Below are positions 1 to 8,425 of a stretch of DNA of 64,000 bases, one piece after another; position 1 is the first letter of the stretch; every line of letters starts with the position of its first letter. The notes under the pieces were generated by a model. The model saw only the letters and a program-made list of their open reading frames with translations. It was not told the origin of the DNA and ran no database searches. This stretch comes from Desulfonatronum sp. SC1 (GTDB lineage: Bacteria; Desulfobacterota; Desulfovibrionia; Desulfovibrionales; Desulfonatronaceae), in the NCBI RefSeq assembly GCF_003046795.1, contig NZ_PZKN01000006.1, positions 89,578 through 153,577 on the forward strand, written 5' to 3'. The position numbers and the translations under genes are program-made.

Positions 1-541
1 TGAGATGAATTTTCCACCGGCTCTGGCCCTGGCCGAGAGTGCTTTTCAGGCTGTTCACCAGGCCGTGGTAAAGCTTCCGGCCTTCGCGCATCGGCTTGGG
101 CGTGGCGTCCAGACAGTGAAAATGCAGCTCTCTGGTCAGCAGGTCCGGTCTGGCCAGGGCCAGGGCCTGGACCACGGTCAGCGGTCCGGAGCCCAGATCC
201 ACGATGGTCGCGCCTTCGGGCAAATCCAGGTCCAACCCGCCCAATAGCCGGGTCAGGCGCAACAGGTTCCAGGGCAGGAAATACCACAGATACGCCCCCA
301 GGGCGGCTGGAGCGTGCAGGTAGTCCCGCCCGAGAAATTCCGCGCGGTCCTCGATGAGAAACGAGGACAGCTCCTGAATGTTGTCCGGCAGTCTGCGCCG
401 ATGGGCGGCCTTCATCGGCATGACCTCCCGCAGCAGGTCGGCGTAGTCAGTCAGGGCCCGCTGGGCAGCGACGGAAAGATCGGGAAACGGCGCGCCAGAG
501 AAGCCGGGGGTGCCGGCGGGGCGCGATGGGGTGTCAGACAT
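1..541 (-). CDS. Rsm22-like SAM-dependent methyltransferase, cut by the window edge
   Basis: Only the first 180 codons are present; the frame stays open to base 1. It starts at the ATG at 541-539, which overlaps the end of the upstream ASKHA gene (stop at 536-534), so the two are probably translationally coupled. Residues about 115-135 read IVDLGSGPLTVVQALALA, a class I SAM-binding motif I with the LGSGPL form typical of the Rsm22 (mitochondrial-type small-subunit) methyltransferase family. A helical segment rich in L and R precedes it. Known members are linked to the ribosome; the exact substrate here is inferred. The C-terminal Cys cluster of the family would lie outside the window and cannot be checked. 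Another class I methyltransferase is possible. Confidence 0.75.
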   Translation of the reverse strand, partial: MSDTPSRPAGTPGFSGAPFPDLSVAAQRALTDYADLLREVMPMKAAHRRRLPDNIQELSSFLIEDRAEFLGRDYLHAPAALGAYLWYFLPWNLLRLTRLLGGLDLDLPEGATIVDLGSGPLTVVQALALARPDLLTRELHFHCLDATPKPMREGRKLYHGLVNSLKSTLGQGQSRWKIHL

Positions 542-2195
542 GGCGAAAGACCAACCTTTGCGTGTAGTGTGAAAAGAAGTCCGGTTCCTGGCCGATGTTC
601 AGGGTCGTGATCATCGGCGCTATTCTCTCGATCCAGTCCCTGGCCTCGGGGCTGTTTATCAGCAGGGCGGCCCCGGTCAGAGAGCTGTTGCCCACGGGGT
701 GGATTCGACGTCGGTAGCCGGGCGGGACGAAACCCAGTTCCTCCAAGGCGGAAAGATCCGCATGCTCCCCCAGGGCCCCGGCCAGATACACGGCCCGCAA
801 CGCCTCCGGTTGAATGCCTCCCTCGGCCAGCAGCCGCGAAAAGGCAAGGTTGAAGGCCGCTTTGACCTTGAGCATTTCCTCCACGTCGCGTCCGGTCAGA
901 TACACGTCCGGGCCGAGCAAAAAGCGCCGTTCACCGTCCCGGTCCGCCAAGCCCAACCCCACCTGTCGAGCCAGCGGACTGTCCCCGGGCGCGAATCCCC
1001 CGGTGCGGTCCAGGAGTCCCAGGCGTAACAACCCGGCCAGCAGGGCCAGGTAGCCGGTCCCGGAAATCCGTTGCCTATTGGGCTTCGGGAGGGGGACGTT
1101 CACGTGTTCCGTGTTCCCTGTGCCCGAGTCTTCAAGGGGCCGAGGCTGCAGCCCAAACGGCGTCACGGCCACGTCCACCCAGACCCCGGGCAGGGCCGCG
1201 GATCCACAGGACATGCCGATGCCCTCCAAAGCCGGCCCCATGGGCACGCTGGCCGCCAGGTACCGCTCAGGCCCGAGGGCCAGAATGAATTCGCCGTTGG
1301 TTCCCAGGTCCGCCAGAAGGAAAGGGTAGGCCGGGGGAGAAGCGGCGGTGAAATGCAGGGCCGTCAGTCCGGCGCTGAGGTCGCCGCCGATGAACGGGGC
1401 TGGTTGCGGCGGGATGTAGGTTCGTCCGTCGTCTACATATGCTTCCTGGGGAGTTTCCTGAAAAGGCAGCCTGGTCCAGAATCCCCCTGGATGGGGGCGT
1501 TGATATGGGGCCACGGCCAGCCCCCGTAGTGGCCATTCCAGCAACAGGGCGGTCATCACCGTGTTTCCGGCCACGCAGATCCGGTCCACCGGAGCGGGCA
1601 GGGCCATGGTCAGTTCTCGCAGTCGTCGCGACACCACATCTCGGAGCATCCGGGCGTTGTCCGGAGCGGCCAGGGCGAATCCCAGCCGGGACATCACCTC
1701 GCTGCCCGCGGCCAACTGCGGATTGAGTTCCCGCCCCTGGACCAGGACGCCTTTGTCGTCCAGGAGTTGCCAATGCAAACTGGTGGTCCCCAGGTCCACG
1801 GCCAGGGCCAATGACCCGCTGACGGATCGAGCCAAGGCGATTCCGTTCGATTCGAAAGCACCGGCGGATTCGGCGGCAATTCCGGGAAACGCGAACGGTA
1901 GGCGGACCTTCAGTCCGCCTACGGCGTGGCGGCGGCAAGCCAGTCGCCCGCCCTGCTCCAGGACCTCCGGGGACAAGGTCGCCCGCTCGTCCGTCGACGG
2001 CTCGGAATCGCCGACCACATACACCAGGCAATGGCCGCACCGCCCCAGACCGCTGCAAAACGGCTTCGTGGGCCAAAGGCCTTCCAGAAACAGAGCTTGG
2101 GCCAGGGTCTGTTCCGGAGTGGTCCGGACCAGTCGGGTGCGCCGGAGAGCGTCCTCGACGACAAGCACTTCGGACGCGCCGGATTCGCTCGCCAC
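534..2195 (-). CDS. 2Fe-2S ferredoxin / ASKHA-domain protein (DUF4445, RACo-like)
   Basis: A 553-residue protein if it starts at the GTG at 2195-2193, which lies just after the zinc-ribbon stop with an AGGAG about 13 bases upstream. The frame is open further back to 2408, but that stretch overlaps the zinc-ribbon gene and looks non-coding. Residues 47-87 carry Cys47-x5-Cys53-x2-Cys56 and Cys87, the pattern of a plant-type 2Fe-2S cluster. The rest is an actin/Hsp70/sugar-kinase fold with AVDLGTTSLHWQLLD and LADLGTNGEFIL phosphate loops. The family includes reductive activators of corrinoid proteins (RACo, RamA-like), which use ATP to drive reduction of cob(II)alamin. No corrinoid protein lies in the window, so the partner is unknown. 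A perfect palindrome is embedded in frame between the two domains (1898-1922). Confidence 0.85.
   Translation of the reverse strand: MASESGASEVLVVEDALRRTRLVRTTPEQTLAQALFLEGLWPTKPFCSGLGRCGHCLVYVVGDSEPSTDERATLSPEVLEQGGRLACRRHAVGGLKVRLPFAFPGIAAESAGAFESNGIALARSVSGSLALAVDLGTTSLHWQLLDDKGVLVQGRELNPQLAAGSEVMSRLGFALAAPDNARMLRDVVSRRLRELTMALPAPVDRICVAGNTVMTALLLEWPLRGLAVAPYQRPHPGGFWTRLPFQETPQEAYVDDGRTYIPPQPAPFIGGDLSAGLTALHFTAASPPAYPFLLADLGTNGEFILALGPERYLAASVPMGPALEGIGMSCGSAALPGVWVDVAVTPFGLQPRPLEDSGTGNTEHVNVPLPKPNRQRISGTGYLALLAGLLRLGLLDRTGGFAPGDSPLARQVGLGLADRDGERRFLLGPDVYLTGRDVEEMLKVKAAFNLAFSRLLAEGGIQPEALRAVYLAGALGEHADLSALEELGFVPPGYRRRIHPVGNSSLTGAALLINSPEARDWIERIAPMITTLNIGQEPDFFSHYTQRLVFRHV
1898..1922. 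repeat. palindromic repeat inside the ASKHA coding sequence
   Basis: A perfect 10-bp stem, GTAGGCGGAC at 1898-1907 and GTCCGCCTAC at 1913-1922, around the loop CTTCA. It belongs to the same sequence family as the intergenic palindromes at 2399-2424, 39305-39331 and 39430-39454 (consensus GTAGGsGCGnAC...GTnCGCCC). It is read through in frame and encodes part of the stretch between the last ferredoxin Cys and the ASKHA domain. Confidence 0.7.
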
Positions 2196-2199
2196 CGGA

Positions 2200-2313
2200 C
2201 TACTTCTGCTCCTGCTTGGCCATGGTCCCTTTCTCGTTGCATTTGGGACACTTTTGGGGCTTGCATCGGCCTTCCTTCTTTTCACCGCACTTGGAACAAA
2301 TGAATTCCGCCAT
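2200..2313 (-). CDS. RCKP-type rubredoxin-like zinc-ribbon protein, 37 residues
   Basis: It starts at the ATG at 2313-2311 with a strong AAGGAGA ribosome site 6 bases upstream; the longer reading of the frame to 2511 has no support. Two CxxC-type knuckles (CSKC near residue 6 and CPKC near residue 22) flank the signature GRCKPQKC, which names the RCKP rubredoxin-like family. A mononuclear metal site (Fe or Zn) is expected. The C terminus is short and Lys/Gln-rich. The stop is 5 bases before the GTG start of the ASKHA gene, so the two are almost certainly one transcript. Its role is unknown. Confidence 0.85.
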   Translation of the reverse strand: MAEFICSKCGEKKEGRCKPQKCPKCNEKGTMAKQEQK

Positions 2314-2355
2314 GGTGGTTCTCCTTGCTGTCGGGGTTGTTGTGGGGAGCAGTAG

Positions 2356-2393
2356 AAAAAAAGCCAGGGCGAACCGATGTGGTCGCTCTGGCT
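2356..2393 (-). terminator. Rho-independent terminator after the rsmD-coaD-miaA operon
   Basis: Read on the minus strand, AGCCAGAGCGA (2393-2383) pairs with TCGCCCTGGCT (2372-2362) with one G-U pair, and seven T residues follow directly (2362-2356). It sits between the exported-protein gene and the zinc-ribbon gene, so it separates the two minus-strand operons. Confidence 0.85.
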
Positions 2394-2398
2394 GCCCA

Positions 2399-2424
2399 GG
2401 GCGGGCACGTAGGCCCGCCCCTAC
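2399..2424. repeat. GTAGGGGCG-type palindrome supplying a stop codon
   Basis: GGGCGGGC and GCCCGCCC flank the centre ACGTAG, ending in CCTAC. On the minus strand it begins GTAGGGGCGGGC, and its TAG is the stop codon of the exported-protein gene that ends at 2421. It is the same palindrome family as 1898-1922, 39305-39331 and 39430-39454. Confidence 0.65.
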
Positions 2425-3341
2425 TCCAGTTCGAACGTGACCGGCAGCTCCTGGAAGTACTGGCGCACATGGCTTTCCAGGGAACTGCGATCCATGGTCA
2501 CGATCCGCCAATTGGCCTGATACCGGCCTGACTGGACCGAGACGCCCAGCAGGTCAATGGTGTCCATGGAGACGTCCAGGCCCCTAAGATGCCGGTCAAA
2601 GGCCTGGATATCCCCGGCGGAACGCCATCCCAGGGTGACCAGGGTCACCGCGTCCTCGAAGCCTCCGCGAACCCGGTCCAATCGGAAGTAATTGCCCCAC
2701 AGGGCGGCCCAGATTCCCGGCAGGTCGCGTCCCGCCGTGGTCCAGACCATGCCCTCATAATCCAGTACGCCTTGCCACCCGCCTTCACTCATTAGCGCCA
2801 GACGCAGAATCAGGGAGTCCGAGCCGTCGTCGCGCATGCCGGAGAGCTGCTCCAAGGTTCGGACCACTTCCAGTTGCTCCGGCGCCAGGCCCTGGGGATC
2901 GAGTCGGTAGCCGATCTGGTAGTCCCGTGTGTAATATGTGCCCAAAGCCCGCAGGAAATCACGCAACGCCTCCCGATTGACTCGGACATTCAGGTGCAGG
3001 ACCGCGCCCCATTCCGTGGGCAGGTATTCGTTTTCTTCCCAACCCAGGACGTATTCCTCGGCCCGTGACTCCAAAATCCGCTCCAACGCGGCCCTTCGTC
3101 CGTCGCTCAGTTCTCCCCGTAACAGAACTTCCGCCTCCTGAGCCACCCCTTGAGCCAGGGCCTGGCGCAGGGCGGAAGGGCGGGGCTCCGAAACCCCGGC
3201 TTCATCGGCTTCCACGAAAATGCGCACGTCTTGCCCGGCCAGTAAGAACGTGGGCAGGCTGGAAATTAGAACGGCCATCAGTGTGGATATGAACCATGTT
3301 GTTGGGATGCTGCTTCGCAAGACTTCGTCTCCTCTCTTCAT
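2421..3341 (-). CDS. exported protein of unknown function
   Basis: A 306-residue frame whose ATG overlaps the miaA stop by 4 bases (ATGA). A TTG at 3320-3318 is a serious alternative start: it has GAGGAG 8 bases upstream and gives a cleaner signal peptide (hydrophobic about residues 8-28, then LLAGQD). The mature part is acidic and rich in Leu and Arg, with an early Ala/Glu-rich helical region, and has no Cys pattern or catalytic motif I recognise. It resembles the loosely defined DUF2066-like exported proteins, but not firmly. It is the last gene of the rsmD-coaD-miaA operon, and its stop codon lies in a palindromic repeat. Confidence 0.7.
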   Translation of the reverse strand: MKRGDEVLRSSIPTTWFISTLMAVLISSLPTFLLAGQDVRIFVEADEAGVSEPRPSALRQALAQGVAQEAEVLLRGELSDGRRAALERILESRAEEYVLGWEENEYLPTEWGAVLHLNVRVNREALRDFLRALGTYYTRDYQIGYRLDPQGLAPEQLEVVRTLEQLSGMRDDGSDSLILRLALMSEGGWQGVLDYEGMVWTTAGRDLPGIWAALWGNYFRLDRVRGGFEDAVTLVTLGWRSAGDIQAFDRHLRGLDVSMDTIDLLGVSVQSGRYQANWRIVTMDRSSLESHVRQYFQELPVTFELE

Positions 3342-4417
3342 GTGGATCGATATATGTTCGGATCAGCCCGAAGTCCGGACCCAACTTGCGGACCCGCGGC
3401 AATGGCTTCCACGAGGCGGACGACCGCGGTCTGGTCCCCGGCCGAGACCCAGTGGACCTCGGGGATGCTGTTGAACCAGGTTTCCTGGCGCTTGGCGTAA
3501 GCCCTGGTCCGGAACAGCCACAGGTCCTTGGCTTTTTCAAGGCTGATCTCTCCGCGCAGGTGGGCCAGCAGTTCGCGGCAGCCGATGCCGGAAAAGCCCG
3601 GGGCTTCAGGGTTCGGACAACCTTCCCAGGCTCTCTGGATTTCCTGGATCGCCCTCAGCTCCAGCATCACGTCAATGCGGCGGGCCAGGCGGTCATGCAG
3701 TTCCGGCCGGGGCAGGCGCAGGCCGATGATGAACAGCTTCAGGCCCTGGGCGGAGCGACCATGGAGATGCCACCAGGACAAGGGACGCCCGGAGGCCTGG
3801 AAGACTTCCAGAGCCCGGCAGATTCGCTGCCGGTCCCGAGGGTGAATCCGGATCGCGTAGTCCGGGTCCACGTCGTTCAACCGGGTGTGCAGGGCTTCGG
3901 AGCCGCGGGCCGCGCACTCCTGGAGCACCGCTTCGCGCACCTGGGCGGGCACGTCCGGAATATCCGCCAATCCACCGGCCAGGGCGCGCAGATACAACCC
4001 CGTGCCTCCTACCAGAACGGGCATGCGGCCGTTCGCCCGACCATTCTCCTGGTCATCCTCCCGGCAGGACGCCACCGCTTTCCGGGCCGTGTCCATGAAC
4101 CTGCCTGCGGATATGGTTTCATCCATGGCCAGGAACCCGTAGAGCAGATGCGGGCATTGGGCTTGCTCCACAGCGTCCGGTTGGGCGGTGATGATCGGCA
4201 CGTCCCGGTAGACTTGGCGCGAATCCGCATTGATCACGGTCACTGGAAAACGCCGGGCCAATGTCAGGACCGCGGACGTCTTGCCGGTCCCGGTGGCCCC
4301 CACCAGGCAGACTATGGGAGTAGTCTGGCCGTCTGGAGATTGACTGCCTGAAACCTGGGCTTTTGGCTGTGGGGCTTGGGCCAAGGGGTGTTCCCGTTCA
4401 GTCCTTGCTCGTCCCAT
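3338..4417 (-). CDS. miaA: tRNA dimethylallyltransferase MiaA
   Basis: It transfers a dimethylallyl group to N6 of A37 in tRNAs that read U-starting codons. It has the P-loop GATGTGKTS near residue 42, the tRNA/DMAPP motifs DSRQVYRDVPIITAQP and GFLAMDETISAGRF, and VGGTGLYLRAL further on. The C-terminal GIGCRELLAHLRGEISLEKA and RTRAYAKRQETWF match the family. The ATG used gives 34 extra residues before the P-loop, and no ribosome site is visible, so the true start may be downstream. The first 20 bases overlap the end of coaD. Confidence 0.95.
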   Translation of the reverse strand: MGRARTEREHPLAQAPQPKAQVSGSQSPDGQTTPIVCLVGATGTGKTSAVLTLARRFPVTVINADSRQVYRDVPIITAQPDAVEQAQCPHLLYGFLAMDETISAGRFMDTARKAVASCREDDQENGRANGRMPVLVGGTGLYLRALAGGLADIPDVPAQVREAVLQECAARGSEALHTRLNDVDPDYAIRIHPRDRQRICRALEVFQASGRPLSWWHLHGRSAQGLKLFIIGLRLPRPELHDRLARRIDVMLELRAIQEIQRAWEGCPNPEAPGFSGIGCRELLAHLRGEISLEKAKDLWLFRTRAYAKRQETWFNSIPEVHWVSAGDQTAVVRLVEAIAAGPQVGSGLRADPNIYRST

Positions 4418-4907
4418 ACTTTTGATACAGGCGGTGCAGCACGGGTTCCGGCACCAGACCCTGGACGTCTCCGTGCAGCTTGGCCGCTTCCTTGATGATC
4501 GTGGAGCTGATGTACAACCATTTATAGTCTGTCATCAAAAACATGGTCTGCAAGCCGCGGTTCAGGCGGCGATTCATCAAGGCCATCTGGAATTCGTATT
4601 CAAAGTCCGAAGTCGCCCGCAACCCGCGCAGAATTACGCTGCCGCCGCGATCTCGGACATAATCCACCAGCAACCCCTCGAACCCTTCGGCGATGACTCG
4701 CGGCTCTGGCGCGAAGACTTCCCTGATCATTTCCAGGCGCTCTTCCAAGGAGAACAGCGGGGTCTTGGGCGTGTCCCAGGCCACGGCCACGATGATCTGG
4801 TCAAAGACCTCCAACCCGCGCCGAATCAGGCTGACATGGCCGTTAGTCAGGGGGTCAAAGGTGCCGGGGTAGACAGCGATGCGTTTTTTACAGAAATTTT
4901 TGTCCAT
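4398..4907 (-). CDS. coaD: pantetheine-phosphate adenylyltransferase CoaD
   Basis: A 169-residue enzyme that makes dephospho-CoA from 4'-phosphopantetheine and ATP, in the cytoplasm. The N terminus has YPGTFDPLTNGH (nucleotidyltransferase TxGH motif), the middle RGLRATSDFEYEFQMALMNR, and near the end the ISST motif (ISSTIIKEAA, where ISSS is commoner). Length and order match the family. It starts 20 bases after the rsmD stop and overlaps miaA by 20 bases. Confidence 0.96.
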   Translation of the reverse strand: MDKNFCKKRIAVYPGTFDPLTNGHVSLIRRGLEVFDQIIVAVAWDTPKTPLFSLEERLEMIREVFAPEPRVIAEGFEGLLVDYVRDRGGSVILRGLRATSDFEYEFQMALMNRRLNRGLQTMFLMTDYKWLYISSTIIKEAAKLHGDVQGLVPEPVLHRLYQKYGTSKD

Positions 4908-4927
4908 TTTGGGTTCCAGTTCACGGT

Positions 4928-5512
4928 TCAGGAGGCGGATGAAGGCGGTTGCGTCGTCCAGATGCAGATGCGGGTTTGACCGTACGTGCGGTCCGTTTCC
5001 AGTTCAAGTTCGGGAAGGGTCAGGGCGGCGGGGGGCCAGGCTTCTTCAACCTCCGCGCAGATCAGGGCGTCCGGGGCGATCCAGCCGTGTTTGCTCGCCA
5101 GGGTCAGGGCCGGGGCCAGGAGGTCGCGGCCATATGGTGGATCAAAAAATAAGACCTCGTATCCCCTCTGCCTGGGAGGTCCAGTCAAGGTGCGCAAGGC
5201 GTCTCCGGCCAGAATCCGGACGCGTTGTCCGGGACGCTCGAAGGCCGGGGCTTGGTCCCGCAGCAGACGCAGAGCCTTGGGATCGCTTTCCAGAAAACAT
5301 ACTTCAAGGGCTCCTCGGCTCAACGCCTCCCAGCCCAGGCTTCCGCTACCGGCGAACACGTCCAGCACTCGGGCCGAGCCCCAGTGCACGCCACGCGAGG
5401 CAAGCATGGAAAACAAGGCCTCGCGGACCTTGCCCATGGCCGGACGATAGCCTTCGCCCTCTGTCGTCTTGATCCGGCGGCCTTTCCAGTGTCCGGCGAT
5501 GATTCTGACCAC
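4928..5512 (-). CDS. rsmD: 16S rRNA (guanine-966-N2)-methyltransferase RsmD
   Basis: The start is set at the GTG at 5512-5510 because GGAGG lies 6 bases upstream and the product then begins VVRIIAGHWKGRR, the usual RsmD N terminus (194 residues). The longer frame to 5614 adds 34 unlikely residues. It contains the SAM motif DVFAGSGSLGWEALSRGA and the catalytic FFDPPYG. The rsmD-coaD pair is widely conserved. It is the first gene of the minus-strand operon and diverges from the Smr gene at 5691. Confidence 0.93.
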   Translation of the reverse strand: MVRIIAGHWKGRRIKTTEGEGYRPAMGKVREALFSMLASRGVHWGSARVLDVFAGSGSLGWEALSRGALEVCFLESDPKALRLLRDQAPAFERPGQRVRILAGDALRTLTGPPRQRGYEVLFFDPPYGRDLLAPALTLASKHGWIAPDALICAEVEEAWPPAALTLPELELETDRTYGQTRICIWTTQPPSSAS

Positions 5513-5690
5513 GCTTCGCCTCCGTCTTGCCTTTGCATATTCGTCAGGATACTGTCTCTGGTACAGCCTGTTTATCGGCGTTGCATGAACGACATGCCTT
5601 CCTACCCACTCCAAGAGACCGAATCAAGCCGACTCGCTCGGAGGCTTCAGGGCGGTCATCCCCTGAATACCCCGACCATGCTTTTTGACC

Positions 5691-6419
5691 ATGAAGTTCA
5701 CCTCCCTCGAAGACCTCTCCGCGCTGAAGAAGAAGTTCCCCAAGAAGGAGCGCATAAAGCGCATCGTTCCCAAGCCTCGACCAAAAGAAGAACCGGAGGC
5801 CCCGCCCAATGACGACGCGGATCTGTTCGTCCGTGCCATGTCCGAAGTCACGCCCATCTCCGGCGGGACCAAGGGGCGGGAAGTGCCAGGTGAATCTGGA
5901 CTTTTGCGAGCCGTGGGCACCGACCGCAAGCAAGACCAGGCTGAGAACGACGACCTTTGGGTGACGGATTATCTGCGCAATTTGGTGCAAGGAACGGTGG
6001 AGTTCGAGCTTTCGTATTCCGAGGAATACATGCACGGGTATATCCAGGACCTGGACAAAAAGGTGCTGGGCAAGCTCAAGGCGGGGCAGTTCAGCGTGGA
6101 AGCCCACTTGGACATGCACGGGTTGAACGCGCTGCAGGCCAGGGACGCCGCCCTCGACTTCCTGCGCGGCCAGTATTACCTGGGTCGACGCTGCGTGTTG
6201 CTGATTCCCGGACGCGGCAAGAACTCGCCCGGAGGGCTGGCGTTGATCCGCGAGGAATTGCCCCTCTGGCTGACCCGCGACCCGCTGCGCCGGGTCGTCC
6301 TGGCCTTCTGCACGGCCCTGCCCCAACACGGCGGAACCGGGGCGCTTTACGTCTTGCTGCGCAAGCGCAAAAAAACTGGCGGCAAGGTTCGGTGGGACCT
6401 ACCGGCTTCAGCTTCCTGA
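5691..6419 (+). CDS. Smr-domain protein
   Basis: A 242-residue protein from the ATG at 5691; a TTG two codons earlier is also open, and no ribosome site is clear. The N-terminal 100 residues are charged (KKKFPKKERIKR, then a Glu/Pro stretch) and probably disordered. The C-terminal Smr domain, about residues 140-235, has LDMHGLNALQARDAALDFL and the glycine motif IPGRGKNSPGG. Smr domains bind or nick branched DNA or cleave RNA; members include the MutS2 tail. It is transcribed away from rsmD, with fluC 60 bases downstream. Confidence 0.85.
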   Translation: MKFTSLEDLSALKKKFPKKERIKRIVPKPRPKEEPEAPPNDDADLFVRAMSEVTPISGGTKGREVPGESGLLRAVGTDRKQDQAENDDLWVTDYLRNLVQGTVEFELSYSEEYMHGYIQDLDKKVLGKLKAGQFSVEAHLDMHGLNALQARDAALDFLRGQYYLGRRCVLLIPGRGKNSPGGLALIREELPLWLTRDPLRRVVLAFCTALPQHGGTGALYVLLRKRKKTGGKVRWDLPASAS

Positions 6420-6479
6420 GCAAAGCTGGCGATTAACTCACTCGAAGCTAATGTTGATCTGAACCATCCCATTATCCGA

Positions 6480-6854
6480 ATGCAGGAGATTTTTTTTCTC
6501 GGCCTGGCCGGTGCATTGGGCGCCATGGCGCGGTATTGGCTCTCCTCAGCCGCGTATGGGCTCCTGGGCCGCGAGTATCCCTGGGGTACCACCACGGTGA
6601 ACGTCCTGGGGAGCTTCCTCTTCGGGCTGGTCTGGGCACTGACCCACGAGGTCGGGGCCATCTCGCCGCAAGCCCGAGTGTTCATCCTGGTCGGTTTTCT
6701 GGGATCGTTCACCACCTTTTCCACGTACATCTTCGAAACCCACCTGCTGTTTCAGGAAGGAAAACGCCTGAAACCGATCCTGAACCTGATCGTCCAAAAT
6801 CTGATCAGCCTCGCGGCCCTCTATTGCGGCTATCTACTGGGCCGATTACCGTAG
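6480..6854 (+). CDS. fluC: fluoride ion channel FluC (CrcB)
   Basis: A 124-residue inner-membrane protein with four hydrophobic helices. The family signatures are GTTTVNVLGSFLFG and GFLGSFTTFSTY, the latter with the Phe-box and Na+-site Thr/Ser residues. As a dual-topology dimer it exports fluoride. No fluoride riboswitch is convincing in the 60-base gap upstream. The 3' end overlaps the convergent GTPase gene by 25 bases. Confidence 0.95.
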   Translation: MQEIFFLGLAGALGAMARYWLSSAAYGLLGREYPWGTTTVNVLGSFLFGLVWALTHEVGAISPQARVFILVGFLGSFTTFSTYIFETHLLFQEGKRLKPILNLIVQNLISLAALYCGYLLGRLP

Positions 6855-8425
6855 CCCGCGAGCATTCTTCCCGCCGTCTTCATCTGCTGTTTGAGGGTGC
6901 TCCAGAATTCCTCGCCTTTTTGCGCCTCCAGGCAGCGCAGAAACCGCGCCTTTTCGCTTTGTTCCTGAAGTTCCAGAATCACAGCGGCCAGGGTGTCCTC
7001 CACGTTGTAGAGACGCCCCTGGGCCAGGCAGACCGGGATGGTCCGGTCCTCGGGCACGTTCAGATCCCGGGCCACGGCTTGTACCGCCGCGGCGATGGCC
7101 ACGGCCTTGGGGGTTGGAGCGGCGTTCAGATCGTAGGGCGGTTGCCATTCCTTGATCGGCCGGAGCTGGTCGATGTGCGTGAGCGCGACCACCAGGGGCG
7201 GGAAGCGGCGGGATGGACGTTCGGCGTACCAGGACCTGATTCGGTCCAGTTGCTCACGCTCGGTTTGGCGGTCGGCCCGGTTTGCCGCTGTGACCCAAAG
7301 GATCAGGTCCGCGTCCAGCACGGCCCGGCGCAGGGCCTTGGGGGGCAGAAGATCGGTGTCGCATCCGGGAGCGTCCAGGATCAGGGCCACATCTTGTCCC
7401 TCCCGTTCCAGGCGGTAGGCTTTCAGGGCTTGGGTGGTCCCGGGGAGTGCGTCGGTGACGATGCGCAGCCTGCCGAACAGGGCGTTGATCAGGCTGGATT
7501 TGCCCGCGTTGGCCCGGCCCAGGACCAGGATGCGCAGGGGTTCGGCGGTGGAGGGTTCGCCTTGTTTCCCGGTGTCGTCGAGGTCGGCCGCGTCGCTTCT
7601 GGTGGCCGCGGTGGGACGGGCCGTCGGGTCTTCGTCGATCAGCAGCAGTTTCCCGCTGTAGAGTTCAATGGCGTAGTACCCGACCTTGCGTACGTATTCG
7701 CGCAGCAGCCAGGCCTTGACGTTGTCCAGGCCGTATCCGGCGATGCTGTTTCCCAGGTTGCGCCGCACTTCATGAAACAGGGCCGAATAGGGCGACAGCA
7801 CGGCCCGGCCCAGGCGGTAGAGGGTTTCGTACTGCTGGGCGGTTTCCCGCCAGCGATTGATCCGGGCCAGCAGGCCCATGGTCAGCTTGTGGCTGAAGGG
7901 GATGGTCCGGGTGATTTCCTGGCGCAGATCCCGGGAGGCCCGTTCGATGATCAGCAGGGCGTGAGGGATGGTCAGCTCCAGGAGCGGCTTGTCCGCTTCG
8001 GGATGATAATGGCGGGCCACCACCTCCAGGGCGTCCCGGCCCAGCAGGGCGATGCGCTGCACGTCCGCTGATGCCCAGTCCTTGGGCGAAGTCCGCCTGG
8101 CCAGCTCCTCCACCTTGGCCCAGCAGGCCTCGTCTTGGCGGGACCAGTGGGGGTCTGGTTTGGTGGTGTGGGGTTCGGGTTCTTCTGGTTGTTCGGCTTG
8201 ATCCGTCTTGGATCGGGAACGTTCGATCCAGGCCGCCAGCAGGTGCAGTCCGTAGCCGGAAACGGCGCAGATCCCCAGCGCGGCCAGCCAGATGGATCGA
8301 TGGTCGGACAGCCAGATCCAGGCCAGGCCGAGGACCGGCAGGGTCAGCAGGGGCAGGGCCGCCAGGAGGACGGCCAGGAGCCGCAACAGACCGAAGCCGC
8401 GCAGCAGGGCGGCCCTGCTGATCAT
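6830..8425 (-). CDS. membrane-anchored dynamin/Era-like GTPase
   Basis: A 531-residue protein with two hydrophobic N-terminal segments (about residues 14-35 and 43-65) followed by a charged linker and a helical domain (about 90-280). The GTPase domain has G1 GRANAGKSS near residue 300, G3 DAPG and G4 THID (Thr in place of Asn). It resembles the YfjP/YkfA-type GTPases found next to DUF697 GTPases. Its ATG overlaps the stop of the upstream GTPase gene by 4 bases, which implies coordinated expression and perhaps a heteromeric membrane complex. The cellular role is unknown. Confidence 0.8.
   Translation of the reverse strand: MISRAALLRGFGLLRLLAVLLAALPLLTLPVLGLAWIWLSDHRSIWLAALGICAVSGYGLHLLAAWIERSRSKTDQAEQPEEPEPHTTKPDPHWSRQDEACWAKVEELARRTSPKDWASADVQRIALLGRDALEVVARHYHPEADKPLLELTIPHALLIIERASRDLRQEITRTIPFSHKLTMGLLARINRWRETAQQYETLYRLGRAVLSPYSALFHEVRRNLGNSIAGYGLDNVKAWLLREYVRKVGYYAIELYSGKLLLIDEDPTARPTAATRSDAADLDDTGKQGEPSTAEPLRILVLGRANAGKSSLINALFGRLRIVTDALPGTTQALKAYRLEREGQDVALILDAPGCDTDLLPPKALRRAVLDADLILWVTAANRADRQTEREQLDRIRSWYAERPSRRFPPLVVALTHIDQLRPIKEWQPPYDLNAAPTPKAVAIAAAVQAVARDLNVPEDRTIPVCLAQGRLYNVEDTLAAVILELQEQSEKARFLRCLEAQKGEEFWSTLKQQMKTAGRMLAGYGNRPSR

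Noticed and set aside
1439..2355. Several plus-strand frames opposite the ASKHA gene
   Set aside because: Arg/Pro/Ser-rich shadows with no recognisable domain.
6420..6479. Possible fluoride riboswitch upstream of fluC
   Set aside because: Only GGCGAT is reminiscent; the paired GCC segments and the CUGAUGACUCC-like end are absent, and the gap is short.
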